From Flavobacteriaceae bacterium (lineage in GTDB: Bacteria; Bacteroidota; Bacteroidia; Flavobacteriales; Flavobacteriaceae), in contig JANQKN010000200.1 in assembly GCA_028281065.1 (NCBI GenBank), positions 1-64,000 on the forward strand: a DNA stretch of 64,000 nt. Direction: 5' to 3'. Shown here piece after piece: positions 53,686-62,565 of the stretch. The translations under genes and the position numbers were made by a program. Under the pieces are notes generated by a model that saw only the letters and a program-made list of their open reading frames with translations, made no database searches and was not told where the DNA came from. Within the stretch, counting starts at the first letter, position 1; each line of letters starts with the position of its first letter.

Positions 53686-54846
53686 ATGCCATTTTATCAT
53701 AAATTAGGGAAGATTCCTCCCAAACGACATATTCAATTTCGGAAACCCGACGGAACTTTGTATTCCGAACAATTATTTGGAACTATTGGGTTCGATGGAA
53801 TGTATAGCAATTCCTACCACGAACAACGTCCAACCCAAGTAAAGGCCATAAACGGCCAATACAGTGTAGCCCCAAAGGTTGCCAAGGCTAACAACTTGCA
53901 ATCGTACCGTTTTAGGGGCTTTCAAGTACCTCCAGAAGATGATTACTTAAAAAGCCGAAAGGTAATCCTAACCAATAGCGATTGCAATATCATATTGTCG
54001 GCACCCAGAAAATCTCAGGAAGATTATTTCTATAAAAACACCGATGCCGACGAACTGCTTTTTATTCACAAAGGAAGTGGAAAACTAAGAACCCATATGG
54101 GTAACTTGGATTTTAAATACGGGGATTATTTATTGATTCCTAGAGGTATGATTTATAAATTGCAATTTAACGATGAAAATAACAGGCTCTTCATTGTAGA
54201 ATCCCGCAGGCCTATTTATACCCCAAAAAGGTATCGCAATTGGTTCGGACAGCTTTTAGAGCATTCCCCCTTCTGTGAAAGGGATATCCGTAAGCCTGAA
54301 GAATTAGAGACGTACGACGAAAAAGGGGATTTCCTCATTAAGATCAAAAAGAACGATGAGATTATCGATATGGTGTATGCAACACATCCTTTCGATGTGG
54401 TTGGGTACGATGGTTTCAATTACCCCTATGCCTTTTCCATACACGATTTCGAGCCTATTACGGGGCGTATCCATCAACCACCCCCAGTACATCAAACCTT
54501 TGAGACCGATGCTTTTGTGGTATGCTCTTTTGTTCCGAGGTTATACGATTATCACCCAGAGAGTATTCCAGCTCCCTACAATCACAGTAATATAGATAGT
54601 GATGAGGTGTTGTACTACGTAGATGGGGACTTTATGAGTCGTAACGATATAGATGCCGGGCATATTTCCTTGCACCCAGCAGGAATCCCGCATGGACCGC
54701 ACCCTGGTGCTACCGAGCGCAGTATTGGTCAGGTAAAGACCGACGAATTGGCTGTGATGGTAGATACCTTTAAACCTTTAATGGTTACCGAAGAAGCCTT
54801 GAAGATTGCAGACGAAACCTATTATCAAAGTTGGTTGGACGAATGA
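53686..54846 (+). CDS. hmgA: Homogentisate 1,2-dioxygenase
   Basis: 386 residues. Opens the ring of homogentisate with O2 to maleylacetoacetate in tyrosine/phenylalanine breakdown. Cupin fold: first cupin with DELLFIHKGSGKLRTHMGNL and GDYLLIPRGMIYKL, second with the Fe region DSDEVLYYVDGDF (Glu ligand) and HPAGIPHGPHPGATE (His ligands). VCSFVPRLYDYHPESIPAPYNHSN is the family block ahead of the iron site. It is somewhat shorter than the human and Pseudomonas enzymes (about 440), as usual in Bacteroidota. The hppD gene follows at 54940 and supplies its substrate. Confidence 0.95.
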   Translation: MPFYHKLGKIPPKRHIQFRKPDGTLYSEQLFGTIGFDGMYSNSYHEQRPTQVKAINGQYSVAPKVAKANNLQSYRFRGFQVPPEDDYLKSRKVILTNSDCNIILSAPRKSQEDYFYKNTDADELLFIHKGSGKLRTHMGNLDFKYGDYLLIPRGMIYKLQFNDENNRLFIVESRRPIYTPKRYRNWFGQLLEHSPFCERDIRKPEELETYDEKGDFLIKIKKNDEIIDMVYATHPFDVVGYDGFNYPYAFSIHDFEPITGRIHQPPPVHQTFETDAFVVCSFVPRLYDYHPESIPAPYNHSNIDSDEVLYYVDGDFMSRNDIDAGHISLHPAGIPHGPHPGATERSIGQVKTDELAVMVDTFKPLMVTEEALKIADETYYQSWLDE

Positions 54847-54939
54847 AAAACCTTTTAGACATAGCACCCCACCTTAGGGCCATGTGGTAATTGGGTCTTT
54901 TCTTTTTTAGTAATGTATAATTCAAAAAATTAAAAGAAA

Positions 54940-56103
54940 ATGGCACGAGAAATAAAAGACTTAACAGAATTACAGAATACCGAATACACGTTAAAAAAAC
55001 TGTTCGACGAAGCTGAAGATTTCCTTCCGCTTTTGGGAACCGATTATGTAGAACTATATGTAGGGAACGCCAAACAAGCGGCCCATTATTACAAAACTGC
55101 CTTTGGATTTCAATCCGAAGCCTACGCAGGCCTAGAGACTGGAATTAAAGACCGTGTTTCCTATGTGTTGAAACAGGATAAAATTCGTTTGGTATTAACT
55201 TCTCCCTTAAACAAGGGAGGTGATATTAATAGACATATCGATGAACACGGAGATGGCGCCAAGGTAATTGCCCTTTGGGTAGAAGATGCCACCAAGGCTT
55301 TCGAAGAAACCACAAAGAGAGGGGCTAAGCCTTATATGCAACCCACCCGTGAAGAAGATGAACACGGTCATGTTATTAAATCAGGGATCTATACTTATGG
55401 GGAGACCGTTCACATTTTTGTAGAAAGGAAGAACTACAACGGAGTGTTCTTACCTGGTTTCGAAAAGTGGGAGTCGCATTACAATCCACCACCAGTTGGA
55501 CTTAAATTTATAGACCATATTGTTGGGAATGTAGGCTGGAACGAAATGAACACTTGGTGTAAATTTTATGCCGAAGTGATGGGATTTGCCCAAATTATTT
55601 CGTTTGTGGATGATGATATTTCTACCGAGTACACCGCTTTAATGAGTAAGGTGATGAGTAATGGGAATGGACGTATTAAATTCCCGATCAACGAACCGGC
55701 AGAAGCAGAAAAGAAGTCCCAGATAGAAGAATATTTGGATTTTTACAATGGAGCAGGCGTACAGCACTTGGCCTTGGCTACAGATGATATCGTCGCTACC
55801 GTATCTGCCATCCGCGAAAGAGGGGTCGAGTTCTTGTATGTGCCCGAAACCTATTATGACGATATCCTAGAGCGGGTAGGGAAAATAGACGAAGACATTG
55901 AAGTCCTTAAAAAGCACGGAATTTTAATAGACCGTGACGAAGAGGGATATTTGTTGCAGCTATTTACCCACAATGTCTTGGATAGGCCTACCATGTTCAT
56001 AGAAATCATACAAAGAAAAGGAGCCCAGTCCTTTGGGGTTGGAAACTTTAAAGCCCTTTTCGAAGCTATAGAACGCCAACAAGCAAAAAGAGGAACCCTA
56101 TAA
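54940..56103 (+). CDS. hppD: 4-Hydroxyphenylpyruvate dioxygenase
   Basis: 387 residues. Converts 4-hydroxyphenylpyruvate and O2 to homogentisate, the step before HmgA. Two VOC domains: the N-terminal one (DYVELYVGNAKQAAHYY) without iron, and the C-terminal one with the Fe(II) facial triad H193 (FIDHIVGNV), H276 (GVQHLALATDD) and E355 (MFIEIIQRKG). The end block QSFGVGNFKALFEAIE matches the C-terminal gating helix. Directly follows hmgA with a 93-base gap and precedes the DUF3108 gene by about 100 bases. Confidence 0.96.
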   Translation: MAREIKDLTELQNTEYTLKKLFDEAEDFLPLLGTDYVELYVGNAKQAAHYYKTAFGFQSEAYAGLETGIKDRVSYVLKQDKIRLVLTSPLNKGGDINRHIDEHGDGAKVIALWVEDATKAFEETTKRGAKPYMQPTREEDEHGHVIKSGIYTYGETVHIFVERKNYNGVFLPGFEKWESHYNPPPVGLKFIDHIVGNVGWNEMNTWCKFYAEVMGFAQIISFVDDDISTEYTALMSKVMSNGNGRIKFPINEPAEAEKKSQIEEYLDFYNGAGVQHLALATDDIVATVSAIRERGVEFLYVPETYYDDILERVGKIDEDIEVLKKHGILIDRDEEGYLLQLFTHNVLDRPTMFIEIIQRKGAQSFGVGNFKALFEAIERQQAKRGTL

Positions 56104-56204
56104 ACCGTAACATTGGCAAAGCTCTGTCGTCTAAAAGATGGGGCTTTGTCCATTTTGGAACAGTCCTTGAGTAACCCATATCGATGACCTCAAAATCTAT
56201 ACGA

Positions 56205-56975
56205 ATGAAATATGCGATGTTCCTATTTTTAACCCTAACCTTAGGGGTTTCCCATGCACAAACCAAGGCGTACGATGCAGGGGAATGGTTTAAGTTCCGG
56301 ATACATTATGGGTTTGTAACAGCGGGCTATGCTACGTTGGAAGTAAACGACGAAATGCTGGGAGATAAAGAAGTGTACCATATAAAAGGATATGGTAAAA
56401 CCACGGGCTTGTCCCGTGCCTTCTTTAAAGTAGAAGACAATTACGAATCCTTTATAGATAAAGAAAAAGACATACCCTACCGGTTTATACGCGATATTGA
56501 CGAAGGGGGGTATACCAAGGACATACAAATCGATTTCGACCATGAAACCAATAAGGCTTTGGTTCATGACAAGAAAAAGAACACCAAGGATTGGGTTACT
56601 TTCCCACAGGACGCCCAAGATATGATGTCGGCCTTTTACTATTTGCGCAATCGATTGGATGTGGATGCTTTATCTGTAGGGGAAACCATAGACATCAATA
56701 TGTTTTTCGATAAGGAAAACTATGTCTTTCGGCTAAAGTTTTTGGGGCGTGAAGTGATACGCACCAAATTCGGAAAAGTACCCACCCTAAAATTCCGTCC
56801 CTATGTACAATCGGGGAGGGTGTTTCGGGAAAAGGAAAGTTTAACCGTTTGGGTATCCGATGATGAAAACAAAATGCCCATGCTCATTAAAGCAGATTTG
56901 GCGGTAGGTTCCCTAAAAGCCTCCTTAACCGAATTCAAGGGATTAAAAAACTCATTTAAAATACACGTAAACTAA
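56205..56975 (+). CDS. DUF3108 periplasmic protein
   Basis: 256 residues from the ATG at 56205, which begins the signal peptide (MKYAMFLFLTLTLGVSHAQ); the frame opens at 56184. DUF3108 features: YDAGEWFKFRIHYGFVTAGYATLEV, then DIQIDFDHETNKALVHDKKK, QDMMSAFYYLRN and VWVSDDENKMPMLIKADLAVG. A mostly beta protein of the envelope, function unknown; Proteobacterial homologues are annotated only as putative outer-membrane-associated. The gap to kynA is 3 bases, so the two are cotranscribed. Confidence 0.85.
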   Translation: MKYAMFLFLTLTLGVSHAQTKAYDAGEWFKFRIHYGFVTAGYATLEVNDEMLGDKEVYHIKGYGKTTGLSRAFFKVEDNYESFIDKEKDIPYRFIRDIDEGGYTKDIQIDFDHETNKALVHDKKKNTKDWVTFPQDAQDMMSAFYYLRNRLDVDALSVGETIDINMFFDKENYVFRLKFLGREVIRTKFGKVPTLKFRPYVQSGRVFREKESLTVWVSDDENKMPMLIKADLAVGSLKASLTEFKGLKNSFKIHVN

Positions 56976-56978
56976 CCC

Positions 56979-57911
56979 ATGGAGATACAACCAGAAACCA
57001 AAAAACTCCTTGAACAACTAAAGAACAAATACGATGCAATAGACCAGGATCTGGATACGCATTTAGAAGGACTGCTTTACGGAGAGCCTATCACGTATTG
57101 GGATTATATACAAACGGAAGCATTACTCAACCTTCAGGTGCAACGTACCACTTTACCCGATGAGATGGTGTTTATCATGTACCATCAAATCAACGAGTTG
57201 CTTTTTAAGATGATCCTATGGGAAATTTCCCAGGTATCCCACCACGAAGATTTAACGGCCAAGTTTTTTTCGGAACGTCTTATGCGCATTAGCCGCTATT
57301 TCGATATGTTGACCTCGTCTTTCAACATTATGACCGAGGGAATGGAGGTAGAACAATACCTACAGTTTCGCAATACGCTTACCCCTGCCAGTGGTTTTCA
57401 AAGTGCACAATACAGAAAGATCGAGTTTGCCTCTACGGACTTAATCAATCTTATCGATGCCCGATTCCGTGAAACCATCGACAGGAATACCCCGTACGAA
57501 CATGCTTTGGAACACTTGTATTGGCAAGCTGCTGGGAAAAATTTTAAAACGGGTAAGAAGAGCTATTTGTTAAAAGCGTTCGAAGAACGGTATAAAAATG
57601 AATTTATAGCGTTTACAAAAGAATATAATACTATAAATTTGTACGCTAAGTTTAAGAGTTTACCTAAAGACGTTCAAGAAAACCCCAAATTAAGGGAAGC
57701 CATGCGTCATTACGATTATACTGTTAACGTAACCTGGGTGATGGCTCATTACAATACAGCAGTGAAGTATTTAAATCATGGCAACGAACCCGAGGAGGCA
57801 ACAGGGGGAAGCGATTGGGCAAAGTATATGCTGCCCAAGTACCAAAAAAGGATTTTCTTCCCAGATGTCTGGACAACCGAAGAGATTGAAAATTGGGGAC
57901 AGGACGTTTAG
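56979..57911 (+). CDS. kynA: Tryptophan 2,3-dioxygenase
   Basis: 310 residues, all helical. Heme enzyme that opens the indole ring of tryptophan to N-formylkynurenine. Family blocks: ITYWDYIQTEALLNLQ, DEMVFIMYHQINELLFKMIL, LTPASGFQSAQYRKIEF (substrate carboxylate-binding Arg and Ser), LYWQAAGKNF, and the heme-proximal region HYDYTVNVTWVMAHYNTAVKYL with GGSDWAKYMLPKYQKRIFFP at the end. No kynureninase or formamidase gene is nearby. The M23 peptidase gene starts 13 bases after its stop. Confidence 0.93.
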   Translation: MEIQPETKKLLEQLKNKYDAIDQDLDTHLEGLLYGEPITYWDYIQTEALLNLQVQRTTLPDEMVFIMYHQINELLFKMILWEISQVSHHEDLTAKFFSERLMRISRYFDMLTSSFNIMTEGMEVEQYLQFRNTLTPASGFQSAQYRKIEFASTDLINLIDARFRETIDRNTPYEHALEHLYWQAAGKNFKTGKKSYLLKAFEERYKNEFIAFTKEYNTINLYAKFKSLPKDVQENPKLREAMRHYDYTVNVTWVMAHYNTAVKYLNHGNEPEEATGGSDWAKYMLPKYQKRIFFPDVWTTEEIENWGQDV

Positions 57912-57924
57912 AAAAAACAAAAAG

Positions 57925-59157
57925 TTGAAGTATTTTTTCATTATCCCCATGCTTGCGTTGTTCTTTGCTTCTTGCGAAGATGCCAAAGACGATGTAGACA
58001 CGCTTACTACCACAATTGAAGAAGAGCCTGCCGTTTTGGAAGAGTACGGCTATATTCTCAACGATTTCAATGTTGTAAAAGATACCATTCGCAATGGCGA
58101 TACCTTTGGCGCTATCTTGGACGCTTATGGTGTTTCTCAAAACAAAATATTTGAAGTTGCCACGGTTTTTAAAGACAGTTTCGATGTTCGGAAATTGGTC
58201 GTAGGACGCCCATACACGCTACTCAATTCCAAGGATTCCTTGCAAAAAACCCAAGTGTTTATATACGAAAAGAACAGGGTGGATTATGCTGTTATCGATC
58301 TTAGGGATAGTATAGCGGTTTATAACGAAAAGAAACCCGTTAGCTATGTGGAAAAAGAAGCTTCGGGGATTATTACCAGTTCGCTTTCCCAAACTATGGC
58401 AGAAAACAACCTAAGTCCTTATATGACGGAGCGACTGGCAAATATTTATGCATGGACCATCAACTTTTTTGCTTTGCAGACAGGGGACAACTTTAGAGTG
58501 ATTTATACCGAAAAGTATATAAATGATACCATCCCGGCTGGACTGGATGAAATAAAAGCCGTTTATTTTGAACACAGGGGACGACCTCTTTATGCTTTTA
58601 ACTATGCCCCTGCTGTGGACACCACCAATATTGTGGCCGATTTTTATGATGAAGAAGCCAATAACTTAAGAAGGGCTTTCTTGAAAGCCCCGGTAAAATT
58701 CAGTAGAATATCTTCACGTTATAACCTAAAAAGGAGGATTGCTTATTACGGATATAAGGTACGACCCCATAAAGGGACCGATTTTGCTGCACCTATCGGT
58801 ACCCCAATTTTGGCTACTGCCGATGGAGTCGTTACCGAATCGACAAGACGGGGCGGAAATGGGAAGTATGTAAAAATAAGACATAATAGTACCTACGAAA
58901 CCCAGTACCTTCATATGAAAGCACAGAATGTTAAAGCAGGCGAATTTGTGAGACAAGGTGATGTAATAGGTTGGATTGGGATGACCGGTAATACGGGTGG
59001 TCCCCATGTTTGCTATCGCTTCTGGAAAAACGGAAAACAGGTAGATCCGTTCCGTGAAGACTTACCAGCATCCAAACCTTTGGATGAAGCCTACCATGAA
59101 GATTATTTTGGGAAAATGAACCTTCTTAAAGAGCAATTGGACTGCATTTCCTACTAA
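57925..59157 (+). CDS. M23 peptidoglycan endopeptidase, lipoprotein
   Basis: 410 residues from the TTG at 57925, which gives MKYFFIIPMLALFFASC, a lipoprotein signal (Cys 17). The in-frame ATG at 57778 lies inside kynA and would ruin the signal. A LysM/OapA-like region about 40-125 (VVKDTIRNGDTFGAIL) precedes the LytM domain about 265-375: HKGTDFAAPIGTPI with the zinc His and Asp, YETQYLHM, and GPHVCYRF. In the last motif the usual HxH is HVC, so the distal zinc ligand is replaced by Cys, as I recall in other Bacteroidota homologues. Likely cleaves stem peptides in the cell wall. Confidence 0.9.
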   Translation: MKYFFIIPMLALFFASCEDAKDDVDTLTTTIEEEPAVLEEYGYILNDFNVVKDTIRNGDTFGAILDAYGVSQNKIFEVATVFKDSFDVRKLVVGRPYTLLNSKDSLQKTQVFIYEKNRVDYAVIDLRDSIAVYNEKKPVSYVEKEASGIITSSLSQTMAENNLSPYMTERLANIYAWTINFFALQTGDNFRVIYTEKYINDTIPAGLDEIKAVYFEHRGRPLYAFNYAPAVDTTNIVADFYDEEANNLRRAFLKAPVKFSRISSRYNLKRRIAYYGYKVRPHKGTDFAAPIGTPILATADGVVTESTRRGGNGKYVKIRHNSTYETQYLHMKAQNVKAGEFVRQGDVIGWIGMTGNTGGPHVCYRFWKNGKQVDPFREDLPASKPLDEAYHEDYFGKMNLLKEQLDCISY

Positions 59158-59282
59158 TTTTATTCACAACTTTCCAAATTGTTAATAAATTGTTCTTATC
59201 TAACACTCATATTTACAGTGATTAACGTTAATTTCTGTTAAATTTAGTCGGAATACTGTTATCCATTTCTTAACATATAAAA

Positions 59283-59313
59283 TTCGTCATGTCCTAGGTT
59301 AATAGTATTTTTG
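59283..59313 (+). promoter_or_regulatory. Promoter of TonB receptor gene
   Basis: TTCG at 59283-59286, a 19-base spacer and TATTTTTG at 59306-59313. The -7 box matches TAnnTTTG exactly and the -33 box has one mismatch. It lies 29 bases ahead of the ATG at 59343, which suits a short leader. Confidence 0.6.
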
Positions 59314-59342
59314 CAAACACTTATTTAATTAAACAAACAATT

Positions 59343-61961
59343 ATGAAACAACTTTTACTATTTGTAATGCTATTAGGTAGCGTTGCTACCTATGCACAAG
59401 GAACCGTAACGGGTACGGTATCCGATGCAGATCTCGGTGGTGCTATGCCAAGTGCTACGGTGATCGAAGCAGGAACCAGTAATGGTACTGTAACGGATTT
59501 TGATGGAAACTTCTCCCTTTCCGTTGGTGCAGATTCTGGTGCTATTGAAGTTTCCTATTTAGGATACGCCACCATGACAGTTCCCTATACCCTATCTGGT
59601 GGTACAGCAGATTTAGGAACTATTTCCCTTTCTGCCGATGCTGCTGCTCTTTCCGAAGTAGTTATTGTAGGAACAGGGGTAATTGACCTTGCGGAAGACC
59701 GTAAGACACCTGTGGCTGTATCTACCATTAGAGCAGAAGAAATTCAGGAAAAAGTAGCTGGAAACGTTGAGATTACTCAAGCACTTAAGAGTACTCCTTC
59801 TGCATACATTTCTGGTCAATCTGGATTTGGTGACTCTCAGTTATTCTTACGTGGGTTCGACAACAGTAATATTGCGGTACTATTAAACGGTCAGCCTATT
59901 AACGCGATGGAAGACGGTCGTATCTTCTGGTCCAACTGGTCTGGTATTGCAGATGTTGCTAATGCCATCCAGGTACAACGTGGATTGGGATCTTCTAAAT
60001 TAGCGATTTCTTCTGTAGGGGGTACCACTAACATCGTAATGAAAGCTGCCGAGTTAAAAGAAGGTGGTTTTGCCCGTTTCTTGGGAGCAAACGATAGTTA
60101 TTTTAAAGGAACTGCTGCTTACAACACAGGAGTAAGTGACAGTGGATGGGCATTCTCTGTATTGTTGGATTACTGGCAAGCACACAGAAAATGGTCTAGA
60201 GGTACTTACGGAGAAGGACAAAACTATTTCTTCGCAGTTGGATACAAGCCAAACGATAAGCACGCTTTCAACTTCTTGGTAACAGGTGCACCTCAGTTAC
60301 ACGGTCAAAAGTGGTCACAGCCATTAGATCGTATCGAAGCTGATCCTAAATGGAACCAACATTGGTGGTATGATGATGATGGAATCACTTCAGAAAGACA
60401 AAATTACTACCACAAGCCAGTAATGAACCTTAACTGGGACTGGAACATGGGAGATAATACAGCGCTTTCTACCGTATTGTACGCGTCTTGGGGACGTGGT
60501 GGAGGAACTGGACCTCGCGGGGTGAGTACTTCTAGAGGTAGTAGTATATTACGTGGACCAGACCCTGATGGAGAATTAGGCCCACTATTTGGTCAATTGG
60601 ACAGAGACTTAATTTATGATTACAATGCAGGAATTGGTACTGGAGATAATGCAGAGCGTGAAGGATACATAAGAAGAGCTTCTGTAAACAACCACCAGTG
60701 GTATGGTTTGGTAACCAACTTGAGTCATGAGTTTACCGAAGACCTTAATGTTAATTTTGGAGGGGATGTCCGTTTGTATACAGGAGACCACTTCCGTCAA
60801 GTAGTGGATTTTTATGGTCTAGATGGATGGGCTAATGACCGTCCTGATGGAGCCGTTGTAAGAAATGCTTACGATGCCGATCCATGGGCAGCTCTTTCTG
60901 ATTTTGCTGATGAAGGAGACCGTATCGATTATGACTACTCCGAAGATATCAACTACATCGGTGGATTTGGACAGATCGAGTACACCCCAGGTGACTTCTC
61001 TGTCTTCTTCCAAGGAGCTGTTTCTACGCAGTCTTACCAAAGAGAAGGACGTTTCGAAACCGATGCTAATGGTAACCAAATTACCGAAACTTCAGAGAAA
61101 GTAGACAAGGTAGGATACAACCTTAAAGGGGGAGTATCTTATACCATCGATGGTATGCACAATGTTTTCTTCAACGCTGGATACTACTCAAGACAGCCTT
61201 TCTTGGATAACATCTTTACCAATGTTAGAACTTCCAACGATTTGGTAAACCCAGAAGTAGACAACGAGATTATTCGTAGTGTTGAAGCTGGATACCATTT
61301 CGAAACCGGAAAGTTCCGTGCTCAATTCAATGCTTATATTACCGATTGGGATAACAGAACTACTGTTTCTACAGGTGAGATCGACCCAGATCCAAAAGTG
61401 GAAGGGGACGAGATCCTTACCAATAGATTGCAAAGAGGAATCCGTCAGTTCCACAGTGGAGCCGAGTTGGATTTCGCTTGGAAAACTACCAGCTGGTTAA
61501 CCCTTAATGGATACCTATCTGGAGGTAGCTGGATCTTTAAAGGAAGATCTACCGTTGCAGAATTTAACGATGATACTGGAGAATTGATTTCTGAAGTTGC
61601 TGGAATCGACCGTCAAGGGGTAAAAGTATCCCGTGCACCACAGTTTACTACAGGTGTTGGTTTTAGAGCCAAGATCGTAAAAGGGTTGAGTGCAGATGCT
61701 AACCTTAACTACCGAGCGAGCCACTATGAGTTCACCGACGAATTCACTTCTGCTGTTGATTATGAGCCAGGAGAATTGCAGCCTTACTCTGTTACAGATG
61801 CAGGTGTTACTTACAAGTTCACTTTAGGAAGTAACAAGCTTACTTTCCGTGCTAATGTATTCAACGTATTCGATTACATTGGAATTTCCAATACAGACCG
61901 TTTCGGGTTCTTTACCGAAAACGGAAGAACTTTCAACGGATCCCTTCGTTATACGTTCTAA
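59343..61961 (+). CDS. TonB-dependent receptor with carboxypeptidase-like regulatory domain
   Basis: 872 residues. Signal peptide to about 19 (ATYAQG). A CarboxypepD_reg-like domain at 20-105 (GTVTGTVSDADLGGAMPSATV, VSYLGYATMTV) precedes the plug domain about 125-235 (VAVSTIRAEEIQEK, GDSQLFLRGFDNSNIAVLLNG, IQVQRGLGSSKLAISSVGGTTNIV), then a 22-strand-type barrel ending in LRYTF. No SusD partner follows, so not a SusC/D pair by context. A high-affinity outer-membrane importer energised by TonB; the substrate cannot be read from sequence. Codon use is markedly clean and regular, hinting at high expression. Confidence 0.93.
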   Translation: MKQLLLFVMLLGSVATYAQGTVTGTVSDADLGGAMPSATVIEAGTSNGTVTDFDGNFSLSVGADSGAIEVSYLGYATMTVPYTLSGGTADLGTISLSADAAALSEVVIVGTGVIDLAEDRKTPVAVSTIRAEEIQEKVAGNVEITQALKSTPSAYISGQSGFGDSQLFLRGFDNSNIAVLLNGQPINAMEDGRIFWSNWSGIADVANAIQVQRGLGSSKLAISSVGGTTNIVMKAAELKEGGFARFLGANDSYFKGTAAYNTGVSDSGWAFSVLLDYWQAHRKWSRGTYGEGQNYFFAVGYKPNDKHAFNFLVTGAPQLHGQKWSQPLDRIEADPKWNQHWWYDDDGITSERQNYYHKPVMNLNWDWNMGDNTALSTVLYASWGRGGGTGPRGVSTSRGSSILRGPDPDGELGPLFGQLDRDLIYDYNAGIGTGDNAEREGYIRRASVNNHQWYGLVTNLSHEFTEDLNVNFGGDVRLYTGDHFRQVVDFYGLDGWANDRPDGAVVRNAYDADPWAALSDFADEGDRIDYDYSEDINYIGGFGQIEYTPGDFSVFFQGAVSTQSYQREGRFETDANGNQITETSEKVDKVGYNLKGGVSYTIDGMHNVFFNAGYYSRQPFLDNIFTNVRTSNDLVNPEVDNEIIRSVEAGYHFETGKFRAQFNAYITDWDNRTTVSTGEIDPDPKVEGDEILTNRLQRGIRQFHSGAELDFAWKTTSWLTLNGYLSGGSWIFKGRSTVAEFNDDTGELISEVAGIDRQGVKVSRAPQFTTGVGFRAKIVKGLSADANLNYRASHYEFTDEFTSAVDYEPGELQPYSVTDAGVTYKFTLGSNKLTFRANVFNVFDYIGISNTDRFGFFTENGRTFNGSLRYTF

Positions 61962-61987
61962 TCCTGTTGGAATTAATCATTTTAGAA

Positions 61988-62017
61988 GAGGTCGGCCTAA
62001 GCCGGCCTCTTTTTTTA
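61988..62017 (+). terminator. Intrinsic terminator
   Basis: GAGGTCGGC, loop CTAA and GCCGGCCTC form a 9-bp stem with one G-T pair, followed by eight T. Ends the TonB receptor transcript. Confidence 0.9.
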
Positions 62018-62063
62018 TGTAATAATCCCTACCTTTGAAAATAAACCAAAACACGCACTATCT

Positions 62064-62507
62064 ATGTACACCACGGTTCAATTTCTTCATTCTTACTGGG
62101 CCTATCTTACCCTTTTCATTGTTTTGATCGCAACGCTGAATGCCTTGGCAGGTTACTTTGGCAATAAAGAATACCAACCCAAGGATTTTAGGATTTCTTT
62201 GTTTGGGCTTATCGTTACGCACATACAATTACTTATAGGATTGGTGCTGTATTTTATTTCCCCACTAGGACTCAAGTCCATTACCAACAACGGAATGGGA
62301 ACAGTCATGAAAGACGCAACCTTACGCCTATATGCTGTAGAACACATTACCGTAATGATCTTGGCTGTTATTTTCATTACTATTGGGTATTCCAAACACA
62401 AAAAGAAGTTGGTGTCCAAACCCAAGTTTAAGATGCTCGCTATTTTCTATACCATTGCCTTGGTGTTTATGTTGAGTAGGATTCCATGGCAGCAATGGTT
62501 TTCTTAA
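62064..62507 (+). CDS. Four-helix integral membrane protein of unknown function
   Basis: 147 residues with four transmembrane helices (about 10-30, 45-68, 88-112, 122-140). Membrane-placed His residues (FLHSYWAYL, IVTHIQLLIGL, AVEHITVMILAV) sit where heme ligands would in small di-heme cytochrome b-like proteins, but no family was identified with confidence. Length and layout resemble conserved small Bacteroidota membrane proteins often left as hypothetical. Single gene between two terminators. Confidence 0.7.
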   Translation: MYTTVQFLHSYWAYLTLFIVLIATLNALAGYFGNKEYQPKDFRISLFGLIVTHIQLLIGLVLYFISPLGLKSITNNGMGTVMKDATLRLYAVEHITVMILAVIFITIGYSKHKKKLVSKPKFKMLAIFYTIALVFMLSRIPWQQWFS

Positions 62508-62518
62508 AGATGTATAAA

Positions 62519-62547
62519 AAAAGGCCCGATTTGTCGGGCCTTTTTTT
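62519..62547. terminator. Bidirectional terminator
   Basis: AGGCCCGA, loop TTT and a TCGGGCCT arm form an 8-bp GC-rich stem with A7 before and T7 after it, between the convergent genes ending at 62507 and 62566. Confidence 0.9.
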
Positions 62548-62565
62548 ATGTCTTGAGAAGACTTC

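Noticed and set aside
57778..57924. N-terminal extension of the M23 peptidase from an ATG inside kynA
   Set aside because: The extension lies wholly within kynA in another frame and would bury the clear lipoprotein signal that starts at the TTG 57925.
59343..61961. A SusC of a SusC/SusD polysaccharide locus
   Set aside because: No SusD-like lipoprotein or glycoside hydrolase follows; the gene ends in a terminator and the next gene is a small membrane protein.
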